From Streptomyces sp. ALI-76-A (GTDB lineage: Bacteria; Actinomycetota; Actinomycetes; Streptomycetales; Streptomycetaceae), in the NCBI RefSeq assembly GCF_030287445.1, contig NZ_JASVWB010000002.1:2790001-2854000 (forward strand): a DNA stretch of 64,000 nt, read 5' to 3'. Positions 1 to 8,137 of the stretch are shown piece after piece. Position 1 is the stretch's first letter. Every line of letters starts with the position of its first letter. Under the pieces are notes generated by a model. It saw only the letters and a list, made by a program, of their open reading frames with translations, was not told the DNA's origin and searched no databases. A program made the translations under genes and the position numbers.

Positions 1-529
1 CCAGCTCGGTGCGGGTGGAGGCGAGGTCCGTGAGCTTCTCGGAGGCCTCGGAGCGGTCCTGGGCCAGCTCCCGCTGCTTCTCCTGGATCTTCTTCAGGGC
101 GTCGACCTGCTGAGCGCTCAGCTGGTCCATGGTGGACGCCTTGTCCAGGTAGTCGTCCGGGTCGGAGGACAGGAACAGCTGGACGGAGGAGTCGATGCTG
201 CCCGTGCGGTACTGGGCGGCGGCCGCCAGGCCGATGGAGTCCCGCAGCTCGTTGAGCTCTTCCTGGCCGCGGGCGACGTCGTCCTGGATGGTGGAGATCT
301 CCTTCTGGAGCTTCTCCTGCTTCTCCTTGGCCCCGTTGTACTTCTCGGTGGCCTGCTCCGCCTCTTCGTAGAGCTTGTCGACCTTGGCCTTGACCTCGTC
401 CTTGCTCGGCTTCTCGCTCGGCGCGGCGTTCGCGGCCTGCGAGCTCAGGGCGACCGCGGCGGCCGCCGCGGTGGTCAGCACGGTCACACGTGCACGGCTC
501 GGTTGCTTGGGTCGACGGTGGGACGCCAC
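1..529 (-). CDS. NlpC/P60-type cell-wall hydrolase, N-terminal part (3' end outside window)
   Basis: The visible 176 residues begin at a GTG preceded by GGAG with a 9-base gap. A basic N-terminus and a hydrophobic stretch ending ALSSQAANAAP form a signal peptide. A long Lys/Glu/Gln-rich coiled coil follows (about residues 40-100 and 140-176), with the block AAAAQYRTGSIDSSVQLFLSS between. This is the usual front end of Streptomyces secreted NlpC/P60 endopeptidases, whose catalytic Cys-His domain is at the C-terminus and would lie beyond base 1. Expected role: cleavage of peptidoglycan stem peptides outside the membrane. The family assignment rests on the N-terminal half only. A NlpC/P60 gene (Rv2190c) sits next to trpD and the qcr genes in M. 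tuberculosis too, which supports the call. Confidence 0.8.
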   Translation of the reverse strand, partial: MASHRRPKQPSRARVTVLTTAAAAAVALSSQAANAAPSEKPSKDEVKAKVDKLYEEAEQATEKYNGAKEKQEKLQKEISTIQDDVARGQEELNELRDSIGLAAAAQYRTGSIDSSVQLFLSSDPDDYLDKASTMDQLSAQQVDALKKIQEKQRELAQDRSEASEKLTDLASTRTEL

Positions 530-583
530 GGAGGTGAACTCCAATTCTTTTGAGTGATCACCCGCTCGGAGGTTCGAGCCCAG

Positions 584-613
584 ACCCTAGTGACCCTCTT
601 GTGATCAGTTCAA
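584..613 (-). promoter_or_regulatory. Promoter of the NlpC/P60 gene
   Basis: Reading the minus strand, TTGAAC (613-608) is followed after 18 bases by TAGGGT (589-584), a good vegetative-type promoter. Transcription would begin near 577 and leave a leader of about 50 bases before the GTG at 529. Nothing in the leader resembles the c-di-AMP (ydaO) riboswitch that precedes some Streptomyces cell-wall hydrolase genes. Confidence 0.5.
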
Positions 614-680
614 ATCCTCACGAGAAAAATCTCGTCACACCATGCATTCTTTGCACTTGACTCACAAGGAGTGAGACGCG

Positions 681-737
681 ATGGACGCTGAGTTGCCTGA
701 CAACTCCGCCAATTCGGTCATTACGTACGGACGTTGA
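681..737 (+). CDS. Possible 18-residue small ORF
   Basis: ATG GAC GCT GAG ... CGT TGA encodes MDAELPDNSANSVITYGR. It is preceded by AAGGAG, 9 bases before the ATG, and that ribosome-binding site lies in the loop of a small hairpin (CTCAC, AAGGA, GTGAG, 661-675). The ORF faces the two minus-strand genes around it. Its codons do not show the strong third-position G/C bias of its neighbours, so it may be a chance ORF. Confidence 0.2.
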   Translation: MDAELPDNSANSVITYGR

Positions 738-740
738 CCT

Positions 741-2084
741 TCAGGACAGTCGCTTGAGAAGTACCGCGGACGCGACGGGCCGCGCCCCCGCCCGGGCCAC
801 CCCGTCGGCCACCTCACGGTCGGTCGAGACGACGATGACGGGCCGGCCCGGCGGCTCCGCGCGCACCAGCTGGCGAATCAACTCGTCCGCGGTGACGCCC
901 GGTTTGGAGAACAGCACCCGCACCCCGCGCGGCGGCGCCAGCAGCACCGGCGCGGCCAGCTCCGCCCCGTCGAAGACACACGTCACCTCGGCCCCGGTCT
1001 GCGCGGCGAGCTGCGACAGCTGCCCGAGCAGCCTCAACCGCTGCTTCTCCAGCGGCATCTGGGGATAGCCGGTCTTGGTGACGTTGTAGCCGTCGACGAC
1101 CAGATGGGCCTGCGGCAGCGCGAGGAGCTGGTCGACGATCGCGGGGTCGTTCTCGGACAGGGCCCGCGCGGCGATGTCCTTCGGCGTCATCCGTCCCGGT
1201 TCGACCGCGTCCACGGTCTCGGCCGGCCGCACCGACACGGGCGGCAGCGCGAGTTCCCGGCGCAGCCCCTGGGTCGCGTCCAGCAGGGTGTCCAGGAGCA
1301 GCCGTACGCGCATGTCCTCGACGCTGCGCCCCTCGCGGGCCGCCCTGCGGGTGGCCTCCAGGGCCGTCTCCGCCTCTCCGAGCCGCGTCTTCAGCCGGCG
1401 CGTCTCGCTCTCGGCGGCGGACACCTGCGCCTGCCCCTCGGCGCGCAGGGTGTCCATCTCGCCGTGCAGCTTGCGCAGGGCGGCCTCGCCCCGCTTGACG
1501 TCGCTGAGGGCGGCACGCAGCTTGCGGTGCAGGGATTCGGCTTCCTTCCTGGCCGCGTCCAGCTCGGCGCGCAGCCGCTCGGTCTCGGTCCGGGTGTGCT
1601 CACGGGCCCGGTCGAGCTCCTCGCGCAGCCGCTCCAGCTCGGCCCGGTTCTCCTCGTCGACCCGCTCGGCGACGGCCCGCTGGGCCTCCTCGCCGGCCGC
1701 CGTCACGAGCTTCACCCAGTCGGTGGGCCGCAGCACATAGGCCGCGGCCGCCACATCGAGCGGGTCCGCGGCCGGGGGCGGCGAGCCGGAGTCGAGAGCG
1801 CCGGAGAGCTCTGGCTGCGCCTCTCTGAACTTCTCGCCGATGCGCTGCCGGAACAGCGGATCGGTCTCCAGCGCCGCGGCCATGGCGTTGCCGGCGAACT
1901 TGGCCCGCCGGTTCGGCGCGAACCGGGCGTACTGCCTGAGCTGCGCGGGCAGCTCGCCCACGGTCAGCCCGCCGAAACCGTCGGAGACGATCTGTACGAC
2001 CCGGCGGCGCACGCCGTCGGGCAGCGGACGGTCGAGCACCTCAGCGGCGCCGTCGCCCGGCCCCCCGCCTGCGGTCTCCACCAT
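741..2084 (-). CDS. NYN (YacP-like) domain RNA-binding protein with central coiled coil
   Basis: About 447 residues from the ATG at 2084; a GTG two codons upstream (2090) is equally possible. The first 140 residues contain the block RRVVQIVSDGFGGLTVGELP. A long charged coiled coil follows (about 160-270). The last 130 residues form a PIN-like NYN domain: HLVVDGYNVTKTGYPQ carries the first acidic residue, VTCVFDGAE the second, and VIVVSTDREVADG the third. NYN/YacP domains are predicted metal-dependent RNases acting on structured RNA; the acidic residues are present, so activity is plausible but inferred. It lies downstream of the zinc-ribbon gene and reads the same way. Upstream in-frame sequence overlaps that gene and is unlikely to be coding here. 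Confidence 0.75.
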   Translation of the reverse strand: MVETAGGGPGDGAAEVLDRPLPDGVRRRVVQIVSDGFGGLTVGELPAQLRQYARFAPNRRAKFAGNAMAAALETDPLFRQRIGEKFREAQPELSGALDSGSPPPAADPLDVAAAAYVLRPTDWVKLVTAAGEEAQRAVAERVDEENRAELERLREELDRAREHTRTETERLRAELDAARKEAESLHRKLRAALSDVKRGEAALRKLHGEMDTLRAEGQAQVSAAESETRRLKTRLGEAETALEATRRAAREGRSVEDMRVRLLLDTLLDATQGLRRELALPPVSVRPAETVDAVEPGRMTPKDIAARALSENDPAIVDQLLALPQAHLVVDGYNVTKTGYPQMPLEKQRLRLLGQLSQLAAQTGAEVTCVFDGAELAAPVLLAPPRGVRVLFSKPGVTADELIRQLVRAEPPGRPVIVVSTDREVADGVARAGARPVASAVLLKRLS

Positions 2085-2118
2085 CCTCACCCCAATGCCT
2101 GTGCGGGGCCGGCTCCGG

Positions 2119-2358
2119 TCAGGAGCCGGCGCCCGGCCGATCCACGAGTTCCACCTGGTCCACGGCGTTGCACCAGCGGCAGCGCACCGATTCGATGGTC
2201 TCACTGACCACCTCGCGCTCCTCGACCTTCGGCTCTCCGGCCAGGTCGAGGTGGACGTACTCGACGACCTTCGACGAGCGGGTCACGTCGAAACGAGTGA
2301 GGTTGCCGCACAGCGTGCAGCGCCACCGCGTCGTGGCGGTCGGCAGGGGAACCGTCAT
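2119..2358 (-). CDS. Small zinc-ribbon protein
   Basis: 79 residues from ATG 2358, preceded by AGGAAAG at suitable spacing. Two CxxC knuckles (CTLCGN near residue 15, CRWCN near residue 60) form a four-cysteine zinc ribbon. The region between is acidic (EPKVEEREVVSETIE). It probably binds nucleic acid or a protein partner; no specific role can be read. It stops 34 bases before the NYN-protein start, so the two are likely co-transcribed. Confidence 0.7.
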   Translation of the reverse strand: MTVPLPTATTRWRCTLCGNLTRFDVTRSSKVVEYVHLDLAGEPKVEEREVVSETIESVRCRWCNAVDQVELVDRPGAGS

Positions 2359-2514
2359 CGTGACTGTTCTTTCCTTACGGGTGTCGGTGACGCTCCGGGC
2401 TCCCCGGTGCGTGTGGCTCGTTACCCTACGGCCTGGCGGACACTCGCCGCTCGGGCGTCCGCGGCGGCGAGGCACTTCGTCACGTCCCGTCCCGTTACGT
2501 CATGCTCTGTGTCC

Positions 2515-3258
2515 ATGATCCGCAACTGGAGCGAGACTGCGGGCCGGGTGAGCAGGTCGGTCCGCACGTCACCGGCGCCGGTGACCTACGGCCTGATCGC
2601 CGTGTGCTCCCTGCTCTTCCTGACCGGCCCGGCGGCGGGCCTCCATCCGGCGTACGGCACCGGCGACGCGCTGCTCGCCGCGCAGCGCGCCTATTTCCAC
2701 CGCTGGGGAGTGGTCCCCGCCGAGCTGTTCGAGGGGTCGGCGCGCGCGGCCCTCACCCCCGCCACGGCGCTCTTCGTCCACGGCAGCTGGGTGCACCTGC
2801 TGGGCAACATGCTCTTCCTCTACGTCTTCGGGGTGATGACCGAGGAACGGATGGGCCGCGTCCAGTTCACCCTCTTCTACGTCGGCTGCGGCTATCTCGC
2901 CCTGCTGGGCTACGCCGCCGCCAACGCGGACTCCGAGCAGTCCCTGGTCGGTGCGTCCGGGGCGATCTCGGCGGCCCTCGGCGCGTTCCTCTACCTTTTC
3001 CCCAGGGCCAGGGTGACCAGTCTTCTGCCCTTCCTCTTCTTCCTGCCGCTGCGCTTCCCGGCCTGGGTGGTGCTGCCCTTCTGGGCGGCCCTGCAGTGGC
3101 TGGCGGCGGGCCGGGCGTCCCAGGGCCCCGGGGTGGCGTACCTGGCCCACCTGGTGGGCTTCGGGGCGGGCTTCGCCTGCGCGTGGGTGCGTTTCCGCCG
3201 TACGACTAAAGTGAGGTCCGCCCCAGCCCCGGCCCCCGAGGGAGAGAAACAGCCGTGA
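2515..3258 (+). CDS. Rhomboid family intramembrane serine protease
   Basis: About 247 residues with 6-7 hydrophobic segments. The rhomboid signatures are intact: HGSWVHLLGNM (about 89-99), the catalytic serine in GASGAIS (S148) and the catalytic histidine in AHLVGFGAG (H212). It would cleave membrane-spanning substrates within the bilayer. The start is uncertain: ATG 2515 and GTG 2509 are both in frame, and neither has a clear ribosome-binding site. The stop overlaps the next start as GTGA, so translation of the Lrp-type gene is coupled to it. Confidence 0.88.
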   Translation: MIRNWSETAGRVSRSVRTSPAPVTYGLIAVCSLLFLTGPAAGLHPAYGTGDALLAAQRAYFHRWGVVPAELFEGSARAALTPATALFVHGSWVHLLGNMLFLYVFGVMTEERMGRVQFTLFYVGCGYLALLGYAAANADSEQSLVGASGAISAALGAFLYLFPRARVTSLLPFLFFLPLRFPAWVVLPFWAALQWLAAGRASQGPGVAYLAHLVGFGAGFACAWVRFRRTTKVRSAPAPAPEGEKQP

Positions 3259-3536
3259 TCACCGCGATCGTGCTCATCAAGACCAGCGTGGACCGGATCC
3301 CCGAGATCGCGGAGTCGATCGCCGCGCTGGACTCCGTGAGCGAGGTCTTCTCCGTCACCGGTACGTACGACCTGATCGCCATGGTCCGGGTCGCGCAGCA
3401 CGAGGATCTGGCGGAGGTCATCCCCGGGCGGATCAGCAAGATCCCGGGGGTGGAGGGGACGGACACGCACGTCGCGTTCCGGACGTACTCGCAGCACGAC
3501 CTGGAGGCGGCGTTCGCCATCGGCCTGGACTCCTAG
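3255..3536 (+). CDS. Stand-alone Lrp/AsnC ligand-binding (RAM) domain protein
   Basis: 93 residues, GTG start within the GTGA overlap with the rhomboid stop; GAGGGAGAG lies just upstream. The whole protein is one RAM domain (beta-alpha-beta-beta-alpha-beta), with the typical EVFSVTGTYDLIAMVR and the final strand THVAFRTYS. The N-terminal helix-turn-helix of full Lrp/AsnC regulators is absent. Such proteins bind small ligands such as amino acids and may modulate full-length regulators; the ligand here is unknown. Confidence 0.85.
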   Translation: MITAIVLIKTSVDRIPEIAESIAALDSVSEVFSVTGTYDLIAMVRVAQHEDLAEVIPGRISKIPGVEGTDTHVAFRTYSQHDLEAAFAIGLDS

Positions 3537-3585
3537 CCGGCCCGGTTTCCCAGGGCCCGCCTCCCCGCACCCCCGGACAGGCCGG

Positions 3586-4950
3586 TCAGCCGACCGCGGG
3601 GACGCAGCGGCCGTCCTCCGTGCGGTAGCTCCACTTCGCGCCGTCGGTCACCAGGTCCTTCACCGCGGTGACGAAACGCTCCACGTGCTCGTCGGGCGTT
3701 CCCGCGCCGAAGCTCACCCGAATGGCGTTCAGGGACTTCTCGCCCGGCGCGGCCTCGGGGGCGCCGCACTCGCCCTGGGTCCCGGGGTCGCTGCCGAGCA
3801 GGGTGCGGAGCAGCGGGTGGGCGCAGAAGAGGCCGTCGCGGACGCCGATGCCGTACTCGGCGGAGAGCGCGGCGGCGAAGTGGGAGCTGTTCCAGCCGTC
3901 GACGACGAAGGAGATCACGCCGACGCGCGGGGCGTCGTCCCCGAACAGGGACAGGACCCTGACCTGCGGCACCTCGGCGAGGCCCGAGCGGACCCGCTCG
4001 ATCAGCTGCCGCTCGCGGGCGACCAGGGTGTCGAAGCCGGCCTCGGCGAGCGCCTTGCAGGCGGAGGCGATGGCATAGGCGCCGATGACGTTCGGTGAGC
4101 CGGCCTCGTGCCGGGCGGCGCTCTCGTGCCACTGCACGTCCACTCCCCCGTCCTCGCGGCGCGTGACCCGGCGGCTGGCGCCGCCGCCCGCGAGGTACGG
4201 GTCCGCCTCCCGCAGCCAGTCGGCGCGGCCGGCCAGCACGCCGGAGCCGAAGGGGGCGTACAGCTTGTGCCCGGAGAAGGCGACCCAGTCCACGTCGAGA
4301 TCCCGCACGGAGACCGGGTGGTGCGGGGCCAGCTGCGCGGCGTCCAGGACGATCCGGGCGCCGTGGGCGTGCGCGGCGGCGGCCAGTTCCCGTACGGGCC
4401 ACAGCTCGCCGGTGACGTTGGAGGCGCCGGTGACACAGACCAGGGCCGGGCCCCGCGGGTCGCGGCCGGCGAGCGCGCGCTCCAGGGTGGCCACGGCCTG
4501 GCCGGGGGTGCGCGGAGCGTCGAGGTAGGTGACCGGGGTGTTCTGCCAGGGCAGCAGCGAGGCGTGGTGCTCGGTCTCGAAGACGAAGACCTGGCAGCCG
4601 GCCGGGAGCGCGGCGGCGAGCAGGTTGAGGGAGTCCGTGGTGGACCGGGTGAAGACCAGCTGGTCGTCGGCGCGGCAGTCCAGGAACTCGGTGACGGTCC
4701 TGCGGGCGTTCTCGAACAGGTCGGTGGAGAGCTGGGAGAGGTAGCCGGCGCCGCGGTGCACGCTGCCGTAGTAGGGGGCGTAGGCAGCCACGTCGTCCCA
4801 GACCCGCTGGAGGGCGGGGGCGCTGGCCGCGTAGTCGAGCGCCGCGTAGGTGACCTCGCCGCCCGTGACGAGCGGGACGGTGACATCCCGGCCCAGAACG
4901 GGCAGCGGGGCACAAACGGACTGGGCGACGGCAGCGGTGGAGACAGACAT
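3586..4950 (-). CDS. Class V aminotransferase / cysteine desulfurase-like PLP enzyme, SAM-riboswitch controlled
   Basis: 454 residues, ATG preceded by GGGAG. It has the fold-type I PLP features: TETEHHASLLPW (PLP ring-stacking His), the Asp of VLDAAQLAPHH (about D203) and the Schiff-base lysine in FSGHKLYAPFGSG (K229). The lysine motif and the HH pair resemble SufS/CsdA-type desulfurases, but I see no obvious catalytic Cys loop, so it may be an aminotransferase or lyase. The gene is preceded by a SAM-IV riboswitch, a class that controls sulfur amino acid genes in actinobacteria. A role in methionine, cysteine or SAM-linked metabolism is the best inference. It ends close to the convergent Lrp-domain gene. 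Confidence 0.8.
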   Translation of the reverse strand: MSVSTAAVAQSVCAPLPVLGRDVTVPLVTGGEVTYAALDYAASAPALQRVWDDVAAYAPYYGSVHRGAGYLSQLSTDLFENARRTVTEFLDCRADDQLVFTRSTTDSLNLLAAALPAGCQVFVFETEHHASLLPWQNTPVTYLDAPRTPGQAVATLERALAGRDPRGPALVCVTGASNVTGELWPVRELAAAAHAHGARIVLDAAQLAPHHPVSVRDLDVDWVAFSGHKLYAPFGSGVLAGRADWLREADPYLAGGGASRRVTRREDGGVDVQWHESAARHEAGSPNVIGAYAIASACKALAEAGFDTLVARERQLIERVRSGLAEVPQVRVLSLFGDDAPRVGVISFVVDGWNSSHFAAALSAEYGIGVRDGLFCAHPLLRTLLGSDPGTQGECGAPEAAPGEKSLNAIRVSFGAGTPDEHVERFVTAVKDLVTDGAKWSYRTEDGRCVPAVG

Positions 4951-5108
4951 GGCGAACTCCCGTGAGAGGCAGCTGGGATCACGACGCGCGCGGACAGGGC
5001 TCGGCGCGGAAAGGTGAAAAGGGTGTGCGGAGGCGGGGCTCTGCGGCCCTATCGCATTCGCTTGCTCACGGAAGGCTCCTCGACGACCAGGACCCCTGGA
5101 TTCGTGAG

Positions 5109-5226
5109 GGGCCCGCGCTTGCCGCAGACCTCGCTGCCTGCGGCCTGGTCTTCACCCGGGGCACCCCGCCACGGACGGAGGGTTGCCGGACAGTCGGCCG
5201 GGGCCTCATGACTGTCACTCATGACC
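5109..5226 (-). ncRNA. SAM-IV riboswitch
   Basis: Read on the minus strand from 5226, this matches the SAM-IV consensus I know from mycobacterial and Streptomyces examples. The 5' strand GGTCATGAGT is followed by the core GGCCCCGGC and CCGGCAACCCTCC, then GGGGTGCCCCGGGTGA, then GACCAGG (GACC closes the P1 stem with the initial GGTC), and a 3' hairpin ending in GGCAAGCGCGGG that forms the pseudoknot. It binds S-adenosylmethionine and normally lowers expression of the downstream gene, here the class V aminotransferase starting at 4950. The 158 bases between the aptamer and the start contain GC-rich stems that could be the expression platform. Confidence 0.9.
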
Positions 5227-5232
5227 TGTGCG

Positions 5233-5262
5233 GAAACGTACGTGAGGTGATCGGGATCCCGC
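5233..5262 (-). promoter_or_regulatory. Likely promoter of the SAM-IV-controlled transcript
   Basis: On the minus strand TTGCGG is followed after 18 bases by TACGTT, about 7-8 bases before the riboswitch 5' end at 5226. The spacing to the aptamer is what a promoter starting the riboswitch RNA should show. Hexamer matches are moderate. Confidence 0.4.
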
Positions 5263-5299
5263 AACCCGTGTCCGGATCGCGGGACATCCCGTACGGCCG

Positions 5300-6364
5300 C
5301 TACGCGTTGCTGACCGCCACCCAGCGCTCCAGCGTCCGCTTCGCCGCTCCCGAGTCGATGGACTCGGCGGCCTTCTCCATGCCGGCCCGGATCTGCTCGG
5401 CCAGCGGTCCGTCCCCCGGCTCCAGCGCCACCAGCGCGGCCGCCGAGTTCAGCAGGACGGCGTCCCGCACCGGGCCCCTCTCGCCGTCCAGCAGCCGCCG
5501 CGCGACCTCCGCGTTGTACGCCGCGTCCGCGCCGCGCAGCGCCTCCACCGGGACCAGGTCGAGGCCGGCGTCCCGCGGGTCGAAGCTCTCCTCGGTGACC
5601 TTGCCGTCCCGGACCACCCAGACGTGGGAGGTGGCCGTGGTGGTCAGCTCGTCGAGGCCGTCGTCGCCGCGGAACACCAGGGAGGAGTTGCCGCGTTCGG
5701 CGAAGACGCCCGCGACGATCGGCGCCATCCGCGGGTCCGCGACCCCGACGGCCTGCGAGCGCACCCTGGCCGGGTTGGTCAGCGGACCGAGCACGTTGAA
5801 CACCGTGCGGATGCCCAACTGGCCGCGTGCGGCGCCCGCGTGGCGCAGCGCCGGGTGGAACTTGATCGCGAAGCAGAAGGTGATCCCGGCCTCCTCGGCG
5901 ACCTCGGCCACCCGCCGCGGCGTCAGCTCCAGGTTGACCCCGAGCTTCTCCAGCACGTCGGAGGCCCCGGACGCGGAGGACGCCGCCCGGTTGCCGTGCT
6001 TGACGACCTTGGCGCCCGTGCCGGCCACGACGATGGAGGCCATGGTGGAGATGTTGACCGTCTTCGCGCCGTCGCCGCCGGTACCGACGATGTCGACGGT
6101 CGCGCCCGGCACCTCGATCACGTTCGCGTGCTCGTACATCGTGCGGACCAGTCCGGTGATCTCCTCGACGGTCTCGCCCTTGGCCCGCAGGGCCACCACG
6201 AACCCGGCGATCTGCGCGTCGGTCGCCTCGCCGCGCAGGATCCGGTCCATCGCCCAGGCGGTGGCGTCGGCACCCTGGTCACGGCCGTACAGCAGGGCGT
6301 TCAGCACCTCGGGCCAGGAACGGCCCGCCGCGGTGTCGCCTCCAGCGGGGGTCACAGCGCTCAT
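5300..6364 (-). CDS. trpD: Anthranilate phosphoribosyltransferase
   Basis: 354 residues from the ATG at 6364, preceded by AGGAG. It transfers the phosphoribosyl group of PRPP to anthranilate in tryptophan synthesis. The PRPP-binding loop [16 protein letters not shown] (about 92-107), KHGNRAASS (about 122-130) and [11 protein letters not shown] are all present, and the length is normal for TrpD. It stands apart from other trp genes, next to the cytochrome bc1 genes, an arrangement also known in M. tuberculosis (Rv2192c). An in-frame extension upstream of 6364 has no ribosome-binding site. It is insulated from qcrB by a strong terminator. Confidence 0.95.
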   Translation of the reverse strand: MSAVTPAGGDTAAGRSWPEVLNALLYGRDQGADATAWAMDRILRGEATDAQIAGFVVALRAKGETVEEITGLVRTMYEHANVIEVPGATVDIVGTGGDGAKTVNISTMASIVVAGTGAKVVKHGNRAASSASGASDVLEKLGVNLELTPRRVAEVAEEAGITFCFAIKFHPALRHAGAARGQLGIRTVFNVLGPLTNPARVRSQAVGVADPRMAPIVAGVFAERGNSSLVFRGDDGLDELTTTATSHVWVVRDGKVTEESFDPRDAGLDLVPVEALRGADAAYNAEVARRLLDGERGPVRDAVLLNSAAALVALEPGDGPLAEQIRAGMEKAAESIDSGAAKRTLERWVAVSNA

Positions 6365-6435
6365 AAGCCGCTCCTGGTTCGGTCCCGGTCCCGGGACACC
6401 CGTTCTCGTCGGGTCCACCCTATCCAGCGCCGGGC

Positions 6436-6480
6436 ACGGCGAAGGGCCCCCGTCCGAAGACCGGACGGGGGCCCTTGCCG
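6436..6480 (-). terminator. Strong hairpin terminator after qcrB
   Basis: AAGGGCCCCCGTCCG, a short AAGA loop, then the near-perfect complement ending GGGGGCCCTT: a stem of about 15 base pairs directly after the qcrB stop and before trpD. As usual in Streptomyces there is no long U-tract. Confidence 0.75.
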
Positions 6481-6499
6481 TGGTGTGGCGACGCGGTGA

Positions 6500-8137
6500 T
6501 CAGTGGTGGCCGTGGCCGCTCGTGATCTCCTTGTACTCCTCGACGGTCGGCTTGGCGACCTGGCTCTCCTCGCCGTAGTACGCCTCGCTCAGCTTGGCGC
6601 GCAGCTTCTCGGAGCCCTTCACCTTGCGCTCGACACCGTTCACGTCGACCGTCGGGCCGATCGCGAGCGGCTGGTACTGCTCGTGCGCGGTGAGCGTGTA
6701 CAGCTGCTCCTGGCTGAGCGGCTCGTGCACCTCGATGAACTCACCGTGCGGCAGGCGCTTGATGATGCCCGACTCGCGGCCGTGCAGCACCTTGTCCTTG
6801 TCCCGGCGCTGGAGGCCGAGGCAGATCCGCTTGGTGAGGATGAACGCCAGGACCGGGCCGACGAAGAATCCGATCCGGACGAACCAGGTCACCGCGTTGA
6901 TCGACAGATGGAAGTGGGTGGCGAAGATGTCGTTGCCACCACCGATCAGCATGATCATGTAGCCGGTGACCCACGCGACACCGAAGGCGGTGCGGGTCGG
7001 GGCGTTGCGCGGCCGGTCCAGGATGTGGTGCTCGCGCTTGTCCCCGGTGACCCATGCCTCGATGAACGGGTACAGCGCGATCATCATGAGGAAGACACCG
7101 AACAGCACCAGGGGGATGAACACGCCGAGGACGAGCGTGTGTCCCCAGAAGTCGATCTCCCAGCCCGGCATGGCCCGGATCAGTCCCTCGGCGAAGCCCA
7201 TGTACCAGTCGGGCTGGGCGCCCGTCGAGACCTGGTCCGGTCGGTACGGCCCCAGGACCCAGATCGGGTTGATGGACGCGATACCGGCGATGAGGGCGAT
7301 GAAACCGAAGACGAGGAAGAAGAAGCCTCCGGCCTTGGCCATGTAGACCGGCAGCAGCGGCATGCCGACGACGTTCTTGTTGGTCCGTCCGGCACCCGCG
7401 AACTGCGTGTGCTTGTGGTAGAAGACCAGGATCAGGTGGCCGACCACGAGCCCGAGCATGATGCCCGGCAGCAGCAGGATGTGGATCGAGTAGAACCGGG
7501 CGACGAAGTCCGTGCCGGGGAACTCTCCGCCGAACAGGAACATCGAGATGTACGTGCCGACGATCGGGACCGACAGGATCGCGCCCTGGGTGAAGCGGAC
7601 ACCGGTTCCCGAGAGCAGGTCGTCCGGGAGCGAGTAACCGGTGAACCCGGTGAACATGCCGAGGACGAACAGCAGGAAGCCGAAGAGCCAGTTGACCTCG
7701 CGCGGCTTGCGGAACGCGCCGGTGAAGAAGACGCGCATCATGTGCACGAACATGCCGGCGAGGAAGATGACCGCCGCCCAGTGGTGGATCTGCCGGATGA
7801 GCAGACCACCGCGGACGTCGAAGCTGATGTCCAGCGTGGAGGCGAAGGCCTCCGACATCAGCTGGCCCTGAAGCGGGACGTAACTGCCGTGGTACTCCAC
7901 CTCGTTCATCGACGGGTGGAAGAACAGCGTCAGGTACACACCCGTGAGGATGATGATGATGAAGCTGTAGAGGCAGATCTCACCGAGCATGAAGGACCAG
8001 TGGTCCGGGAAGATCTTGCGCATGTTGGCCTTGGCCAGGGAGTAGATCCCGAGCCGGCCGTCGGCCCAGTCGGCGACGCGCTCGCCGGCCGGCGCCTTCC
8101 CGCGGTCGCGGGACTGGGTGTTCTCGTTGGTGCTCAT
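6500..8137 (-). CDS. qcrB: Menaquinol-cytochrome c reductase, cytochrome b subunit
   Basis: 545 residues from ATG 8137, which overlaps the qcrA stop (ATGA). It is the membrane subunit of the actinobacterial bc1 complex: it oxidises menaquinol and passes electrons through two b-hemes. The heme ligands are visible in two helices, IHHWAAVIFLAGMFVH (H118/H119 and H132) and SIHILLLPGIMLGLVVGH (H219 and H234). The quinol-site motif appears as QPDWYMGF. An extra hydrophilic C-terminal part of over 100 residues, ending in HGHH, is typical of actinobacterial QcrB. Last gene of ctaE-qcrC-qcrA-qcrB. Confidence 0.97.
   Translation of the reverse strand: MSTNENTQSRDRGKAPAGERVADWADGRLGIYSLAKANMRKIFPDHWSFMLGEICLYSFIIIILTGVYLTLFFHPSMNEVEYHGSYVPLQGQLMSEAFASTLDISFDVRGGLLIRQIHHWAAVIFLAGMFVHMMRVFFTGAFRKPREVNWLFGFLLFVLGMFTGFTGYSLPDDLLSGTGVRFTQGAILSVPIVGTYISMFLFGGEFPGTDFVARFYSIHILLLPGIMLGLVVGHLILVFYHKHTQFAGAGRTNKNVVGMPLLPVYMAKAGGFFFLVFGFIALIAGIASINPIWVLGPYRPDQVSTGAQPDWYMGFAEGLIRAMPGWEIDFWGHTLVLGVFIPLVLFGVFLMMIALYPFIEAWVTGDKREHHILDRPRNAPTRTAFGVAWVTGYMIMLIGGGNDIFATHFHLSINAVTWFVRIGFFVGPVLAFILTKRICLGLQRRDKDKVLHGRESGIIKRLPHGEFIEVHEPLSQEQLYTLTAHEQYQPLAIGPTVDVNGVERKVKGSEKLRAKLSEAYYGEESQVAKPTVEEYKEITSGHGHH

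Noticed and set aside
545-680. A c-di-AMP riboswitch before the NlpC/P60 gene
   Set aside because: The promoter is too close to the start to leave room for the aptamer and the conserved blocks are absent.
5049-5264. A 71-residue minus-strand ORF upstream of the class V aminotransferase
   Set aside because: It runs straight through the SAM-IV aptamer; the base conservation is that of the RNA structure, not of a protein.
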